This document shows positions 35,457-45,131 of a stretch of 64,000 bases of DNA, piece by piece. The notes below the pieces were generated by a model. It was given only the letters and a program-made list of their open reading frames with translations, did not search any database and had not been told where the DNA came from. Source of the stretch: Bacillota bacterium (GTDB taxonomy: Bacteria; Bacillota_I; Bacilli_A; RFN20; CAG-826). The position numbers were made by a program, and so were the translations under genes. Positions within the stretch are counted from its first letter, which is position 1. Each line of letters opens with the position of its first letter. The DNA is taken from assembly GCA_023393065.1 (NCBI GenBank), contig JAEWMX010000005.1, positions 62,001-126,000 of the forward strand. The letters run 5' to 3'.

Positions 35457-36434
35457 ATGGTCAAAAACGAAAAGAACATTGTCAATATTCCATGGGAAGA
35501 ATGCCCCAAAGATTTTAAAGGACCGCTTTGGCGTTACTCCCAAAACCCGATTATCAAACGTAATCCGCATAACAACCTAGCCCGTGTTTTTAATTCGGCA
35601 CTAGTTACTTATCAAGGTGGCTTTATCGGTATTTTTCGCGGTGAAGCCATTACTGGCGTGCCCCAACTTTATGTCGGTCGCAGCGCGGATGGAATTAACA
35701 TACAAATCGACGATAACCCTATTTCTTTTGTCGATGAAAGCGGAACTAGAATTCACACTAATTACGGTTATGATCCCCGTTTAATCGCCATCGAAGGTGT
35801 TTACTATATCGTTTGGTGTGAAGACTTTCATGGACCGGCTTTAGCTATTGCTAAAACGCTCGATTTTGTCACTTTCGTTAAGTTTGAACATCCCTTTTTG
35901 CCCTTCAATCGCAATGGCGTACTTTTTCCGCGCAAGATTAAAGGCGAATATGTCATCTTATCGCGCCCCAGCGATTCGGGCCACACCTCTTTTGGTGATA
36001 TCTTCTTATCGCGCAGCCGCGACCTTCAATATTGGGGCAAACACGCCCATGTGATGGAAAGAGGCTATGAGTGGTGGAATGGCACCAAGATCGGCGCTGG
36101 GTGCAATCCGATTGAAACAAGCGACGGTTGGTTGCTCTTCTTCCATGGTGTTTGCAATACTTGTAACGGCTTCGTCTATTCAATGGGGGCAGCTTTGCTC
36201 GATTTAGAAGATCCAAGCAAAGTCCTCTATCGCTCTGCCGTTTATTTATTAACGCCCGAAAAAGACTATGAGACGACGGGATTCGTTCCCAATGTCGTTT
36301 TTCCAACCTCGGCATTAGTCGATCAAAGCACCGGCCGCATCGCCATTTATTACGGCGCGGCTGACACGTATACATGCTTGGCTTTTACGACTGTTGATCG
36401 CATTGTTGACTATATTAAAAAGCAGGCTAGGTAG
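35457..36434 (+). CDS. GH130 family beta-mannoside phosphorylase (first copy)
   Basis: This 325-residue cytoplasmic enzyme is a five-bladed beta-propeller GH130, which phosphorolyses beta-mannosides to mannose 1-phosphate. The catalytic Asp 106 is in YGYDPRL; FRGEAITG near 60, FFHGVCNTCNGFVYSMGAALLDL near 222-244 and YYGAAD near 301 fit the family. It differs from the second GH130 (44112), which has the GVEDPRI form, so the two likely differ in chain length or bond preference. No signal peptide. Confidence 0.85.
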   Translation: MVKNEKNIVNIPWEECPKDFKGPLWRYSQNPIIKRNPHNNLARVFNSALVTYQGGFIGIFRGEAITGVPQLYVGRSADGINIQIDDNPISFVDESGTRIHTNYGYDPRLIAIEGVYYIVWCEDFHGPALAIAKTLDFVTFVKFEHPFLPFNRNGVLFPRKIKGEYVILSRPSDSGHTSFGDIFLSRSRDLQYWGKHAHVMERGYEWWNGTKIGAGCNPIETSDGWLLFFHGVCNTCNGFVYSMGAALLDLEDPSKVLYRSAVYLLTPEKDYETTGFVPNVVFPTSALVDQSTGRIAIYYGAADTYTCLAFTTVDRIVDYIKKQAR

Positions 36435-36444
36435 AAATCAGTTA

Positions 36445-37398
36445 ATGGAAACCATTTTAATCGCCAAAAAGCAGAGTAAGTGGCATGGATTCGGCAAAAG
36501 AATTAAGCAAGCGCGCTTTCTTCTTTTGATGATTTTGCCGGCGGTGGTTTTCTATTTCATTTTTTCCTACATCCCAATGTATGGGATATTGATGGCCTTT
36601 ACCAAGTATTATCCTCGCCTAGGAATTTTAGGCAGCTTGCAGCAGCACTGGGTGGGATTAGATAACTTTTCGATTATTTTCAATAATGATCCCGAATTTC
36701 TTAATGTCTTGCGCAACACGATATTAATCGGACTCGGCAAGATCATCATCGCCTCGGTTTCGGCCATTATCGTGGCCCTTTTAATCAATGAATTAAGAAT
36801 GCGACGCTTTAAGAAAACGGCCCAGATTATCGTTACCTTCCCGCATTTCCTTTCCTGGGTTGTTTTGGCTGGTTTTATTAATGTGCTATTTTCCAGCACC
36901 GGTATCGTCGACGATATAATCGTCGCTCTGGGAGGCACACGGATTAACTTTTTAGCGGATAAAAGTTTTTTCCTGACGATGATTTTTGCTAGTGATGTCT
37001 GGAAAGAAGCCGGCTGGAGCTCAATCATTTACCTGGCAACCATGGCTGGCATATCACCAGAACTATATGAGGCCGCCGATATCGATGGTGCGACCCGCTT
37101 GCAAAAGATTTGGCATATTACGCTTCCAGGCATTAAGCCAACGGCGATTTTACTGCTCATTTTATCGGTCGGCGGTATTTTGTCGGCAGGTTTTGACCAA
37201 ATCTTCAACTTATATAATCCATTAGTTTACGAAGTAGCAGATATTCTCGATACATACATTTATCGTCAAACCTTTACCAATTTGGTCAATCCTGGAATCG
37301 GAACCGCGATTGGTTTATTTAAGTCGATCGTGTCATTTATTCTTGTCTTACTGGTAGACCGCATTGCCAAGTTGTCGGGCGAAAGAGGAATTATTTAA
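36445..37398 (+). CDS. LplB-type oligosaccharide ABC permease
   Basis: The 317-residue permease has six TM helices with the typical LplB start (PAVVFYFIFSYIPMYGILMAF) and EAA loop (YEAADIDGATRLQKIWHITLPGI). The longer open frame starting at 36394 overlaps the GH130 gene; the ATG at 36445 begins 10 bases after it. LplB/YtcP systems import uronide- or mannan-type oligosaccharides in Bacillota. Confidence 0.92.
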   Translation: METILIAKKQSKWHGFGKRIKQARFLLLMILPAVVFYFIFSYIPMYGILMAFTKYYPRLGILGSLQQHWVGLDNFSIIFNNDPEFLNVLRNTILIGLGKIIIASVSAIIVALLINELRMRRFKKTAQIIVTFPHFLSWVVLAGFINVLFSSTGIVDDIIVALGGTRINFLADKSFFLTMIFASDVWKEAGWSSIIYLATMAGISPELYEAADIDGATRLQKIWHITLPGIKPTAILLLILSVGGILSAGFDQIFNLYNPLVYEVADILDTYIYRQTFTNLVNPGIGTAIGLFKSIVSFILVLLVDRIAKLSGERGII

Positions 37399-38315
37399 TG
37401 GGTAAAAACGATAAAAATCCTCAACTCGAACGACTTCCATTGCGGGCGCGTAGCAAGACGGCCAACACTCGTTTTGGCGGTCTGGATATTTTTATTTTTA
37501 TCATTTTGATTTTTTATGTTATCGCCGTTATCTTTCCTTTTTATAACGCCTTTGTTATTTCCATTTCTTCCGAATATGCCTATTTCAATGCCGAGCTGTT
37601 GCTATGGCCGCAAGAAATTACCTTTGACGCCTACACAACCGTATTTGCTTCGCAGCAATTGTGGAATGGATTTGGTGTTACCATGATTTTGCTTATTTTA
37701 GGCACTGCCTATCAGCTGTTTTTCACCGTTATTACCGGCTACGCCCTTTCTCGCGATAAATGGTTTGGCAAAAACTTTGTCATGAACATGATTATTGTCA
37801 CGATGTTTTTTGGCGGCGGCCTCGTTCCCTATTATTACTTAATTACCTCATTAGGATTGTACGACACGATTTGGGTGATGATCATTCCTGGAGCCATCGA
37901 CACTTTTAATATGCTGTTAATGCGTAACTACTTTGCTTCGTTGCCCAAGGAGCTAGAAGAAAGCGCCCGTATCGACGGTGCTAACGACATCCAAATTTTC
38001 GTCAAAGTTTATTTACCGCTTTCCCTACCCATGCTAGCGACAATCGGTCTCTTCTTCGCCGTTGGAAACTGGAACAGTTGGTATAACGGGATGCTGTTTA
38101 TTGAGACCGCGAATTTAAAGCCTTTGCAGCTTGTCCTGCGGGAAATGATTGCCAGCATCGCCTCAAATATTGAGATGCCGGGCGGTCCCAACGTTTACAG
38201 CGAAGGTTTGGTCATGGCATCAATTTTCTTTACGATTGTGCCGATGATGTGTTTTTATCCGTTCTTGCAACGGTATTTTGTTAAAGGCATCGTTGTTGGT
38301 GCCATTAAAGGATAG
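37398..38315 (+). CDS. YtcP/LplC-type oligosaccharide ABC permease
   Basis: This 305-residue permease has six TM helices and the family signatures VTMFFGGGLVPYYYL and ESARIDGANDIQIFVKVYLPLSLP, ending with the canonical VKGIVVGAIKG. It overlaps the previous stop by one base. Confidence 0.92.
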   Translation: MGKNDKNPQLERLPLRARSKTANTRFGGLDIFIFIILIFYVIAVIFPFYNAFVISISSEYAYFNAELLLWPQEITFDAYTTVFASQQLWNGFGVTMILLILGTAYQLFFTVITGYALSRDKWFGKNFVMNMIIVTMFFGGGLVPYYYLITSLGLYDTIWVMIIPGAIDTFNMLLMRNYFASLPKELEESARIDGANDIQIFVKVYLPLSLPMLATIGLFFAVGNWNSWYNGMLFIETANLKPLQLVLREMIASIASNIEMPGGPNVYSEGLVMASIFFTIVPMMCFYPFLQRYFVKGIVVGAIKG

Positions 38316-38324
38316 GAGGTATTT

Positions 38325-39926
38325 ATGAACCCTTTAAAAAGAATTATTCCATTTGCCTGTCTACTTGTCTTGCTCGCTTCCTTGACTGGATGCGAGCCTA
38401 ATAACGGCAACAATGACGAATACACCGAGGACGGAAAGCTAAAGATATCCATGCGCAACTTATACTTTGAATCATGGGGCGGATCCGATGCCTACTCCGA
38501 CTATTTAAAAGACCGCTTTGAAGTTAGCATTACCCCAAGCACCTATTCATATAACGACTGGACTCAGCAAGTTTCGAGCGCCGTCAACGCCAACAACTTG
38601 ACTGATGTTTTCCAATTTAACGTCACGCAGTTTAATTACGCTTCCTCGTATAAATATTGGACGGAAGGTCAAATCATTAAACCGCTGCCTGATGACTTAT
38701 CAGAATGGCCGAATGTCAAAAGCCTAATCGACAACACGAGCGAAATTGAATCGTTAAAAATCGATGGCCACATCTATGGCATTCCCATTGCCAAAAATAT
38801 TGCAAAACCGAATGTTAATTATTCGCCATTTACATATGTTTATCGCCGTGACTGGGCGAAAACTTGGGGCGTCTATCAGGAAGACGACGTTTATACATGG
38901 GAGCAATTTCAAAATCTCGTGCGCGTTTTCCATAACAATTTATATTTGACCTCAGACGGCAGCAAATACGCGATGGCCGATGTGGAATGGGGCTTCCCGT
39001 CCTTGACTAATTTTTATAAGCAAGTGCCGCATTGCTTTGCTTTCGACTCAAACTTAAACAAATACGTTGGCAACTTTGCAACCGATGCCTATGTAGATGG
39101 TCTTGATTTAGCCAAATCGTTCGTCGATAAAAAATACTATGGATATGATCAATACAACAACAGCGTCGAAGGTGGAGCCCGCAAGGCATATACAACAAAT
39201 AAAACCGGTATTTTCTATGAAAACTTATCGTTTGCCAATTATCAGACAATTCGTAAGGAAATTAAGACCGCGAATAGCTATGACGCCAATTTTGATGTCG
39301 ATGAGGCGACAGCCTTTATGAAAGTCAAAGGACCGGACGGAAAGTTCGCCTTAGAAGGGACTGACAACTGGTTCTCAATGACGCTTTTTAATTACGAAAT
39401 TTCCGACAATAAACAAAGAAAAATTCTTGATTTACTGGATTATTTGCTCAGCGAAGAAGGCACTAAGCTCGCAGTTTATGGCTTAGAAGGTTATGACTAT
39501 ATCGAGGATGGCGAAGGCAATATCACCTTAACAGAAAACGGTTGGCCGAAGGGTGACAACAATGAGTATGTCGAGAAAACCAACGGCGCTAAATATTTGC
39601 GTTATTTAGCTACACTAGGAAATGATTACACCAGCTTTGATCCTTTAACCGATCAAGAAGCCTATGCCGTGCTAAATGCGTGGAATGAAGACATGGATGA
39701 GGTTGTTGCCGCTGGCAATTTGCGCGTCATCAAAGAACGCGAAGAAGTAATGTGGCTTTCGACCCCGCTTAAAGATCAATACGAAAGTAATCTTTTGAGC
39801 AGCGCGACAGCCGAAATTATTAAATATGCCTACACTCGCGTCGACAAAAGTTCATACCTCGCTAAAATGACGGGTGGCCAGTGGCCGGCAGTGCTCGCAG
39901 AGATAAATGAAGTTTTAGGGTATTAA
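38325..39926 (+). CDS. LplA-type substrate-binding lipoprotein
   Basis: This 533-residue lipoprotein (lipobox LTGC) is a large solute-binding protein of the LplA/YtcQ class, which bind long oligosaccharides. IDGHIYGIPIAKN and YRRDWAKTWGVY are conserved first-lobe segments of this class. AGGAGG precedes the ATG. It completes the importer with the two permeases and the ATPase at 48392. Confidence 0.9.
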   Translation: MNPLKRIIPFACLLVLLASLTGCEPNNGNNDEYTEDGKLKISMRNLYFESWGGSDAYSDYLKDRFEVSITPSTYSYNDWTQQVSSAVNANNLTDVFQFNVTQFNYASSYKYWTEGQIIKPLPDDLSEWPNVKSLIDNTSEIESLKIDGHIYGIPIAKNIAKPNVNYSPFTYVYRRDWAKTWGVYQEDDVYTWEQFQNLVRVFHNNLYLTSDGSKYAMADVEWGFPSLTNFYKQVPHCFAFDSNLNKYVGNFATDAYVDGLDLAKSFVDKKYYGYDQYNNSVEGGARKAYTTNKTGIFYENLSFANYQTIRKEIKTANSYDANFDVDEATAFMKVKGPDGKFALEGTDNWFSMTLFNYEISDNKQRKILDLLDYLLSEEGTKLAVYGLEGYDYIEDGEGNITLTENGWPKGDNNEYVEKTNGAKYLRYLATLGNDYTSFDPLTDQEAYAVLNAWNEDMDEVVAAGNLRVIKEREEVMWLSTPLKDQYESNLLSSATAEIIKYAYTRVDKSSYLAKMTGGQWPAVLAEINEVLGY

Positions 39927-39928
39927 TT

Positions 39929-41449
39929 ATGAAGAAAATGAACTATGCCTGTTTATACGGATTAGTCACAATTATGTCACTTACCGGTTGCGGAAATGGC
40001 GGAGCGGTCGACCTCGATAATATTGTTTTTAACAGCGCTTCTCTCGTTCAGTCTTCCTATGGGGGTCTGGGCGTTGAGATGGGTGTTTATGAAGACACCG
40101 ACCGTTTATCTCCTTCATCCCAAGAGAGAATTATCGCCAATATGCAAAAGCTCAATCCTGTCCGCATTCGCTGCATGGTCAGCTTCGACTGGTTTGTCTC
40201 CAATTTTGATGACAAAGGAGACGAAGATAAGAACAACGATACCTGGACTTATAATTTTGCTAATAAATGGGGAGCAAACCTCGATTTACTGCTGACTTAT
40301 TGCCAAGAAAATAACATCGAAGTAGCTTTTGGTTCTTGGAATGTCGTTGGCACGCTGACGGATGATGTGTGGAACATGATGGATGAATGCAGCAGTGATG
40401 TGCGGTGGGCTAAGATGAACGCTCACATTCTCGATTACTTGGTTAATCAAAAGGGTTATACATGCATACGATGGCTCGTCAATGGTAACGAGCCAAACTA
40501 CCTAGGTATTAAAGGAAGCAGTAAAAACTGGAACAACAGCCTGGAGAAGTGGATTCAAGGCGCGCAAAATGTGCGAGCGGCATTAGACGCTAAAGGACTG
40601 GCGCAGATTGGGATTGTCGGCGGCGATACGACCGGTTTGGATGGGACAACTGAATATTGGACTGGCATCGCCAATCAAATTCCCGACAAAGTCGCTGACT
40701 ACGGTGCCCATCTATATTTATCCAACTATTATATCGACGGCGGCCTCGTTTTAGATTCTATCCACGAACTAAACAAAACGATGATTGTTCTTGATGAGGG
40801 CTATGGCACCGAGAGGCCAATTAATATTTGGGAATGCGGTTTGCTTGATGGCAAAAATGCCGCGACTGACAGCAATGCTCTTATCAAGACCGTAACTTAT
40901 GGTGTCCGCATGGCCGACTTTACGATTCAAACGGCCTTGGGTGGCATTAATTCTGTCGTCTATTGGGATTTCGACGATGCCATGCATTTTATGTATTCGG
41001 GTGGTGTTGTCACTCCCAAACGCTGGGGCATGTTTTCCTCACTAGCTAGCGACCAAGCCTATGATCAAGAATTAAGGCCGTGGTTTCATTCCTCCGCTTT
41101 AATGAGCAATCTGATGAGACCCGGAAGCCGAATATATGGTTCGCCGACAAATGACCGGCTCATAAATAAGGATTTCCGCTGTATCGGCGTCGTTAATCAA
41201 GACGCGACGGCCGGCGGCATCGTCGCCGTCAATCGCGGAATTGATAAAGTAACTAAATCGTTTGTTTTTGATGAGGCTATTTCTAATGCTGATAAACTAT
41301 ACATCTATACATTTGGTGAAGGCAGCATTCGCTTAGGCGAAGATGGCTATATCTTGCCCAACTATGTCATCGATGGTTCGCTTAATAAACGCTTAACCGT
41401 CGACATGGCTGCCAATTCCCTTTTAATCGTGACAACGGAGGCCATCTAA
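39929..41449 (+). CDS. Clan GH-A glycoside hydrolase lipoprotein, family uncertain
   Basis: This 506-residue lipoprotein (lipobox LTGC) has a (beta/alpha)8 barrel with retaining GH-A residues: acid/base Glu 188 in VNGNEPNY and nucleophile Glu 290 in IVLDEGYGTE, about 100 residues apart. A C-terminal beta-sandwich (about 410-500) resembles the small domain of GH30 and GH39 enzymes. GVEMGVYEDTDRLSP near the N-terminus is not a family signature I know. Given the GH130 and esterase neighbours, an endo- or exo-beta-mannanase is likely, but the family cannot be fixed by eye. Confidence 0.7.
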   Translation: MKKMNYACLYGLVTIMSLTGCGNGGAVDLDNIVFNSASLVQSSYGGLGVEMGVYEDTDRLSPSSQERIIANMQKLNPVRIRCMVSFDWFVSNFDDKGDEDKNNDTWTYNFANKWGANLDLLLTYCQENNIEVAFGSWNVVGTLTDDVWNMMDECSSDVRWAKMNAHILDYLVNQKGYTCIRWLVNGNEPNYLGIKGSSKNWNNSLEKWIQGAQNVRAALDAKGLAQIGIVGGDTTGLDGTTEYWTGIANQIPDKVADYGAHLYLSNYYIDGGLVLDSIHELNKTMIVLDEGYGTERPINIWECGLLDGKNAATDSNALIKTVTYGVRMADFTIQTALGGINSVVYWDFDDAMHFMYSGGVVTPKRWGMFSSLASDQAYDQELRPWFHSSALMSNLMRPGSRIYGSPTNDRLINKDFRCIGVVNQDATAGGIVAVNRGIDKVTKSFVFDEAISNADKLYIYTFGEGSIRLGEDGYILPNYVIDGSLNKRLTVDMAANSLLIVTTEAI

Positions 41450-41450
41450 C

Positions 41451-44102
41451 ATGAAGAAAACATTCATTTTTCTCGCCGTCTTATTAATGGCGTTTCCGTT
41501 GGCTAGCTGTAATGACACTGAAGAGACAAGTTATGAGGATAATTCCTTTACACAAACAGTCGATAGTGGCAATCTCGGCTTTTTCTCGCTTGTCAGTCCG
41601 GCGTCTGCAGCAATATTAGACGAAGTTCCGGCCTTTTCGTGGACTGAAAGCGAAAACGCCAGTTACTACACTTTGGAAATCGCCTCGACTCCAAACTTCA
41701 TTAGCAATGATATTAGTGTTATTTATTATAAACGCGATTATATTTCGACAAACTCAGCCTTTCTAACTATCAATCTCGCTCAGCGGAATATTACCTATTA
41801 TTGGAAAGTTACCGCTCATGTGGGTGGTAAAACTCTCACGAGCAATAATACATTCACCTTTTACTTAAAATCAGTCGATTACGAAGAAGTCGATTTCGCA
41901 ATTGGCGACACGACCGACTGGTCAATTCACGAACAGGGTAGCCCGATATCTATATCAATCGATAATAGCAATTTCTTTGGCAATAATGAGGCTTCTCTCG
42001 TTCAAAAGTTCGAAAAAGAAGAAACTAAACAAATCGGCTGGAGCGTCATTACGCGGACGGTCGAAAAAGACACATATGGCACCGATGGTATTTTCTTGCG
42101 CTTTTTCTACTCCGGCGATGATGCTTCGGCATATTTTCGCGTCATCGACAACGATGGCGAGTTTTGGCGGCACGAAATCCAATTAGCTAATAACTCAAAA
42201 CAGACTTGCATCTTGCCCTTTTCCAAATTTACGCAAAACACGGAACTCGTAACTGTTAACAATCATGTCTTTGACTACTTCCATATTAAATATATGGAAC
42301 TAGTGTTCGAAAGAACATGGGGAGACGGCGTTTGCTTAGTCAGCGAAATCAAAGCCATCAAACGGGCGAACTACGCCCACCTATTTTTGGACAAGTTGAA
42401 TTTTAATGATTTTCCAACCGAGACATGGACCTGGGAAAACAGCTATAATTTTGGCTTTGATATTTCTCAAGACGGATATTCTTACACTCTTAAATACGAC
42501 AGCGCTCCGAATGAATTAAATACCGTTGGTTTCAATGCGAAAGGTTATGCCTTTGCCAAATTCCCCGTCAATAAGTTTTTCGACACCGGCGACATGATTA
42601 AAGTAGATGTTAAGTATAGCGGAGCTTCTGGCGGAAACGCCTGCTTCCGGTTGCGCGAAGAAGATGGTGATTTCTGGTATTACTTGCAACCATACAGCAC
42701 TCTTTCAACTGAAGAATTCACAACCATGTATGTGCCGTTTGAAGCTTTTACTGCCAGTTATATTAATGGCAATGGAAAACGGGAAATGTCGTGGATCACG
42801 CAATTACAGTTTGGAGTGACAAACATGTATAGCAGCGGAACATTGACTTATAAAGATTTTGAAATCGTCTCGCGCGGCGAACAAAGCGCGATTGAAACCG
42901 GACCACGGACAGTCGGCGCAGATGGCATTATCGAAAATTTCGATAACTACACGAATGGCGCCCAACCTTTCTATCAATGGGCTGTGTCAAAAAATAATAA
43001 AGACGAATTTATCGCCTTAGATTCGTTGAAGAAGATTGGCGTCAATAATGTTTATGCTGGCAAAATGACGTATAAATCGGATATGGAAGCCGCTAAATAC
43101 TATTTGCCGCTAGATGTTGAAACGGAAGGCGTCGATGCCTTATCGATTTGGCTCAAAGATGGTTCAATCAAAAACCCCAACACAGTCTTTAATTACCTCG
43201 ATGAAGTGAGCGCTGAATGCTACATCGCTCTGACCCTTGATAGCGGTGAACTTTACTACTATGTGATACCGGCGGTCGCTCGTTTATGGAGCGAATACAT
43301 CATTCCTTACGAAGCTTTTAGCCTCTCTCCGACGTCGATTGGCACCGAACCCCTGTCAACTGCCCACATCAAGCAATTTAGCATTACTTTCTCATATGCC
43401 TATAAAACCGAAGCCGGTGACCCGCAGCCTGTTTATTCACAAAACAATCCGGTTTTTGTCGATAATATTAAACTCGTTGATGCGACAAGTAACATCGTCA
43501 GCATCACCGCCAAAGAAAGAGCGATTTCCGCTGATTCTGGCAATCCGAGCGTCGCGACGATTGAAAACGCCGAAAGCTATCAAACCAGCGCCGAGGTTCT
43601 CGGCATTTGGTCGTATGGCAACGACAATCCCAGTAATAATTTACAGCTTTCTGAAGAAGTCTCGAGTCAAGGTCAAACCAAGTCCTTGGCGATGAATTAT
43701 CAATCGTTTACTTCAGTAAGTTATGCAATTCCCACGACGATGGATACTTCGATCGGCGAGGTGATGAAGCCAAAAGGTATAGTGCTTGATATCAAGGGTG
43801 ACGGCAAAGCGACCGTCTATCTAAATATCTATATGTTAATCGGCTCTTCAATCAGCCAAGTTCGCAAAAATATCCTTTATCCAAGTACGGCATGGACAAA
43901 GTATGAAATTGGTTTCGATCAGTTCGTTGACTATCAAAACCCATCTTCTGCCAGCGTTACGGCGAGCACGGTGAATTATGTCTATAAAATAACCTTTGGC
44001 ATCGTCAACAGCGATTCTTCACAATCGGTTATTTACGTCGATAACTTAAGATTAAGCAATGCCATCACCCGCAGCACATATGCTGCGACGGTGATTGCCT
44101 AG
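41451..44102 (+). CDS. Large carbohydrate-binding-type surface lipoprotein
   Basis: This 883-residue lipoprotein (lipobox LASC) starts with an Fn3-like domain (about 45-140: PAFSWTESENASYYTLEI, TYYWKVTA) and continues with four related beta-sandwich blocks (about 145-305, 315-480, 495-690 and 700-875), each with the pattern of an aromatic-rich strand, DGEFWRHEIQL/GDFWYYLQP and a closing YVDN/VDNIKL strand, as in CBM11/CIA30-like modules. No catalytic residues are apparent. It likely holds the polysaccharide at the surface close to the esterases and the GH-A enzyme. Confidence 0.75.
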   Translation: MKKTFIFLAVLLMAFPLASCNDTEETSYEDNSFTQTVDSGNLGFFSLVSPASAAILDEVPAFSWTESENASYYTLEIASTPNFISNDISVIYYKRDYISTNSAFLTINLAQRNITYYWKVTAHVGGKTLTSNNTFTFYLKSVDYEEVDFAIGDTTDWSIHEQGSPISISIDNSNFFGNNEASLVQKFEKEETKQIGWSVITRTVEKDTYGTDGIFLRFFYSGDDASAYFRVIDNDGEFWRHEIQLANNSKQTCILPFSKFTQNTELVTVNNHVFDYFHIKYMELVFERTWGDGVCLVSEIKAIKRANYAHLFLDKLNFNDFPTETWTWENSYNFGFDISQDGYSYTLKYDSAPNELNTVGFNAKGYAFAKFPVNKFFDTGDMIKVDVKYSGASGGNACFRLREEDGDFWYYLQPYSTLSTEEFTTMYVPFEAFTASYINGNGKREMSWITQLQFGVTNMYSSGTLTYKDFEIVSRGEQSAIETGPRTVGADGIIENFDNYTNGAQPFYQWAVSKNNKDEFIALDSLKKIGVNNVYAGKMTYKSDMEAAKYYLPLDVETEGVDALSIWLKDGSIKNPNTVFNYLDEVSAECYIALTLDSGELYYYVIPAVARLWSEYIIPYEAFSLSPTSIGTEPLSTAHIKQFSITFSYAYKTEAGDPQPVYSQNNPVFVDNIKLVDATSNIVSITAKERAISADSGNPSVATIENAESYQTSAEVLGIWSYGNDNPSNNLQLSEEVSSQGQTKSLAMNYQSFTSVSYAIPTTMDTSIGEVMKPKGIVLDIKGDGKATVYLNIYMLIGSSISQVRKNILYPSTAWTKYEIGFDQFVDYQNPSSASVTASTVNYVYKITFGIVNSDSSQSVIYVDNLRLSNAITRSTYAATVIA

Positions 44103-44111
44103 GAGGTCAAT

Positions 44112-45131
44112 ATGAAGTTTGACAAACATCCTCTAAACCCCATTTTAAAACCCAATCCCAACAATGATTGGGAAAGCTTGTGCGTCTTAAATCCGGCCGT
44201 AATCTATCGCCCGGAAGATGGTCTTTTTTACATGTTTTATCGGGCGGCCGGCCATGATGACGAACACTATATTTACATCGGCCTAGCGACTTCAAAAGAT
44301 GGAGTCAACTTCGTGCGAGAAAGCAACCACCCTCTAATCTCTCCTGACAAAAATGGCGCCGATGGCGGCGGTGTTGAAGATCCGCGCATCATTAAAATGG
44401 GCAGCTACTATTATTTAACTTATGCCTCGCGCGTCTTTGCCCCCGGTCAGTACTGGAAAGCTGACAAAAAAACCTATGGTTTTCAGCCTGAATTCGGTCC
44501 TGTTGTATTAAACTATAACAACACCGAAACGCATCTTGCTATCTCTAGCGACCTTCTCAACTGGAAAAAATTGGGGCGGATCACTAATGCGAAAGATGAT
44601 GATCGCGACGTCGTGATCTTCCCGGAAAAAATTAATGGTAAGTTTTGGCGCCTTTCGCGTCCTTCTAACCGCTGCGGAGATGGTTATCCAAATCGCAATC
44701 CCGCCATCTTCATTACATCCTCGACCGATGTGCTGGAGTGGGATGAGCCCATCGAACTATTTTATGAAGGCCAAGAGGAATGGGAATCGCTGAAAGTTGG
44801 TATTTCTTGTCCGCCTCTTAAAACTGAAAAGGGTTGGCTTGTTATTTATCATGGTGTTTCAAAGACTGATAAAGCATATCGGGTCGGTGCTTTCTTGCTT
44901 GATTTGAATGATCCGCGGCGCATTTTACATCGCACTCACGCTCCATTGATGGAGCCTGAATATCCTTATGAATTAGAAGGCTATTATAACGGCTGTGTTT
45001 TTCCGACCGGCAACGTCATCAAAGATGACATTTTATATGTCTATTACGGAGCCGCTGACCACTTTATCGCTCTAGCAACATGCCGAGTCGATGATTTACT
45101 AAATAGTCTAGTGAAGGAGGCTGGCAAATGA
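44112..45131 (+). CDS. GH130 family beta-mannoside phosphorylase (second copy)
   Basis: This 339-residue beta-propeller GH130 has the classical catalytic segment GGGVEDPRI with Asp 90, the phosphate-binding Arg/His segments RLSRPSNR and IYHGVSKTDKAYRVGAFLLDL, and YYGAADHFIALA near the C-terminus. It is cytoplasmic and likely converts beta-1,4-mannobiose or manno-oligosaccharides to mannose 1-phosphate. The next gene starts in a 4-base overlap, behind GAAGGAGG. Confidence 0.9.
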   Translation: MKFDKHPLNPILKPNPNNDWESLCVLNPAVIYRPEDGLFYMFYRAAGHDDEHYIYIGLATSKDGVNFVRESNHPLISPDKNGADGGGVEDPRIIKMGSYYYLTYASRVFAPGQYWKADKKTYGFQPEFGPVVLNYNNTETHLAISSDLLNWKKLGRITNAKDDDRDVVIFPEKINGKFWRLSRPSNRCGDGYPNRNPAIFITSSTDVLEWDEPIELFYEGQEEWESLKVGISCPPLKTEKGWLVIYHGVSKTDKAYRVGAFLLDLNDPRRILHRTHAPLMEPEYPYELEGYYNGCVFPTGNVIKDDILYVYYGAADHFIALATCRVDDLLNSLVKEAGK

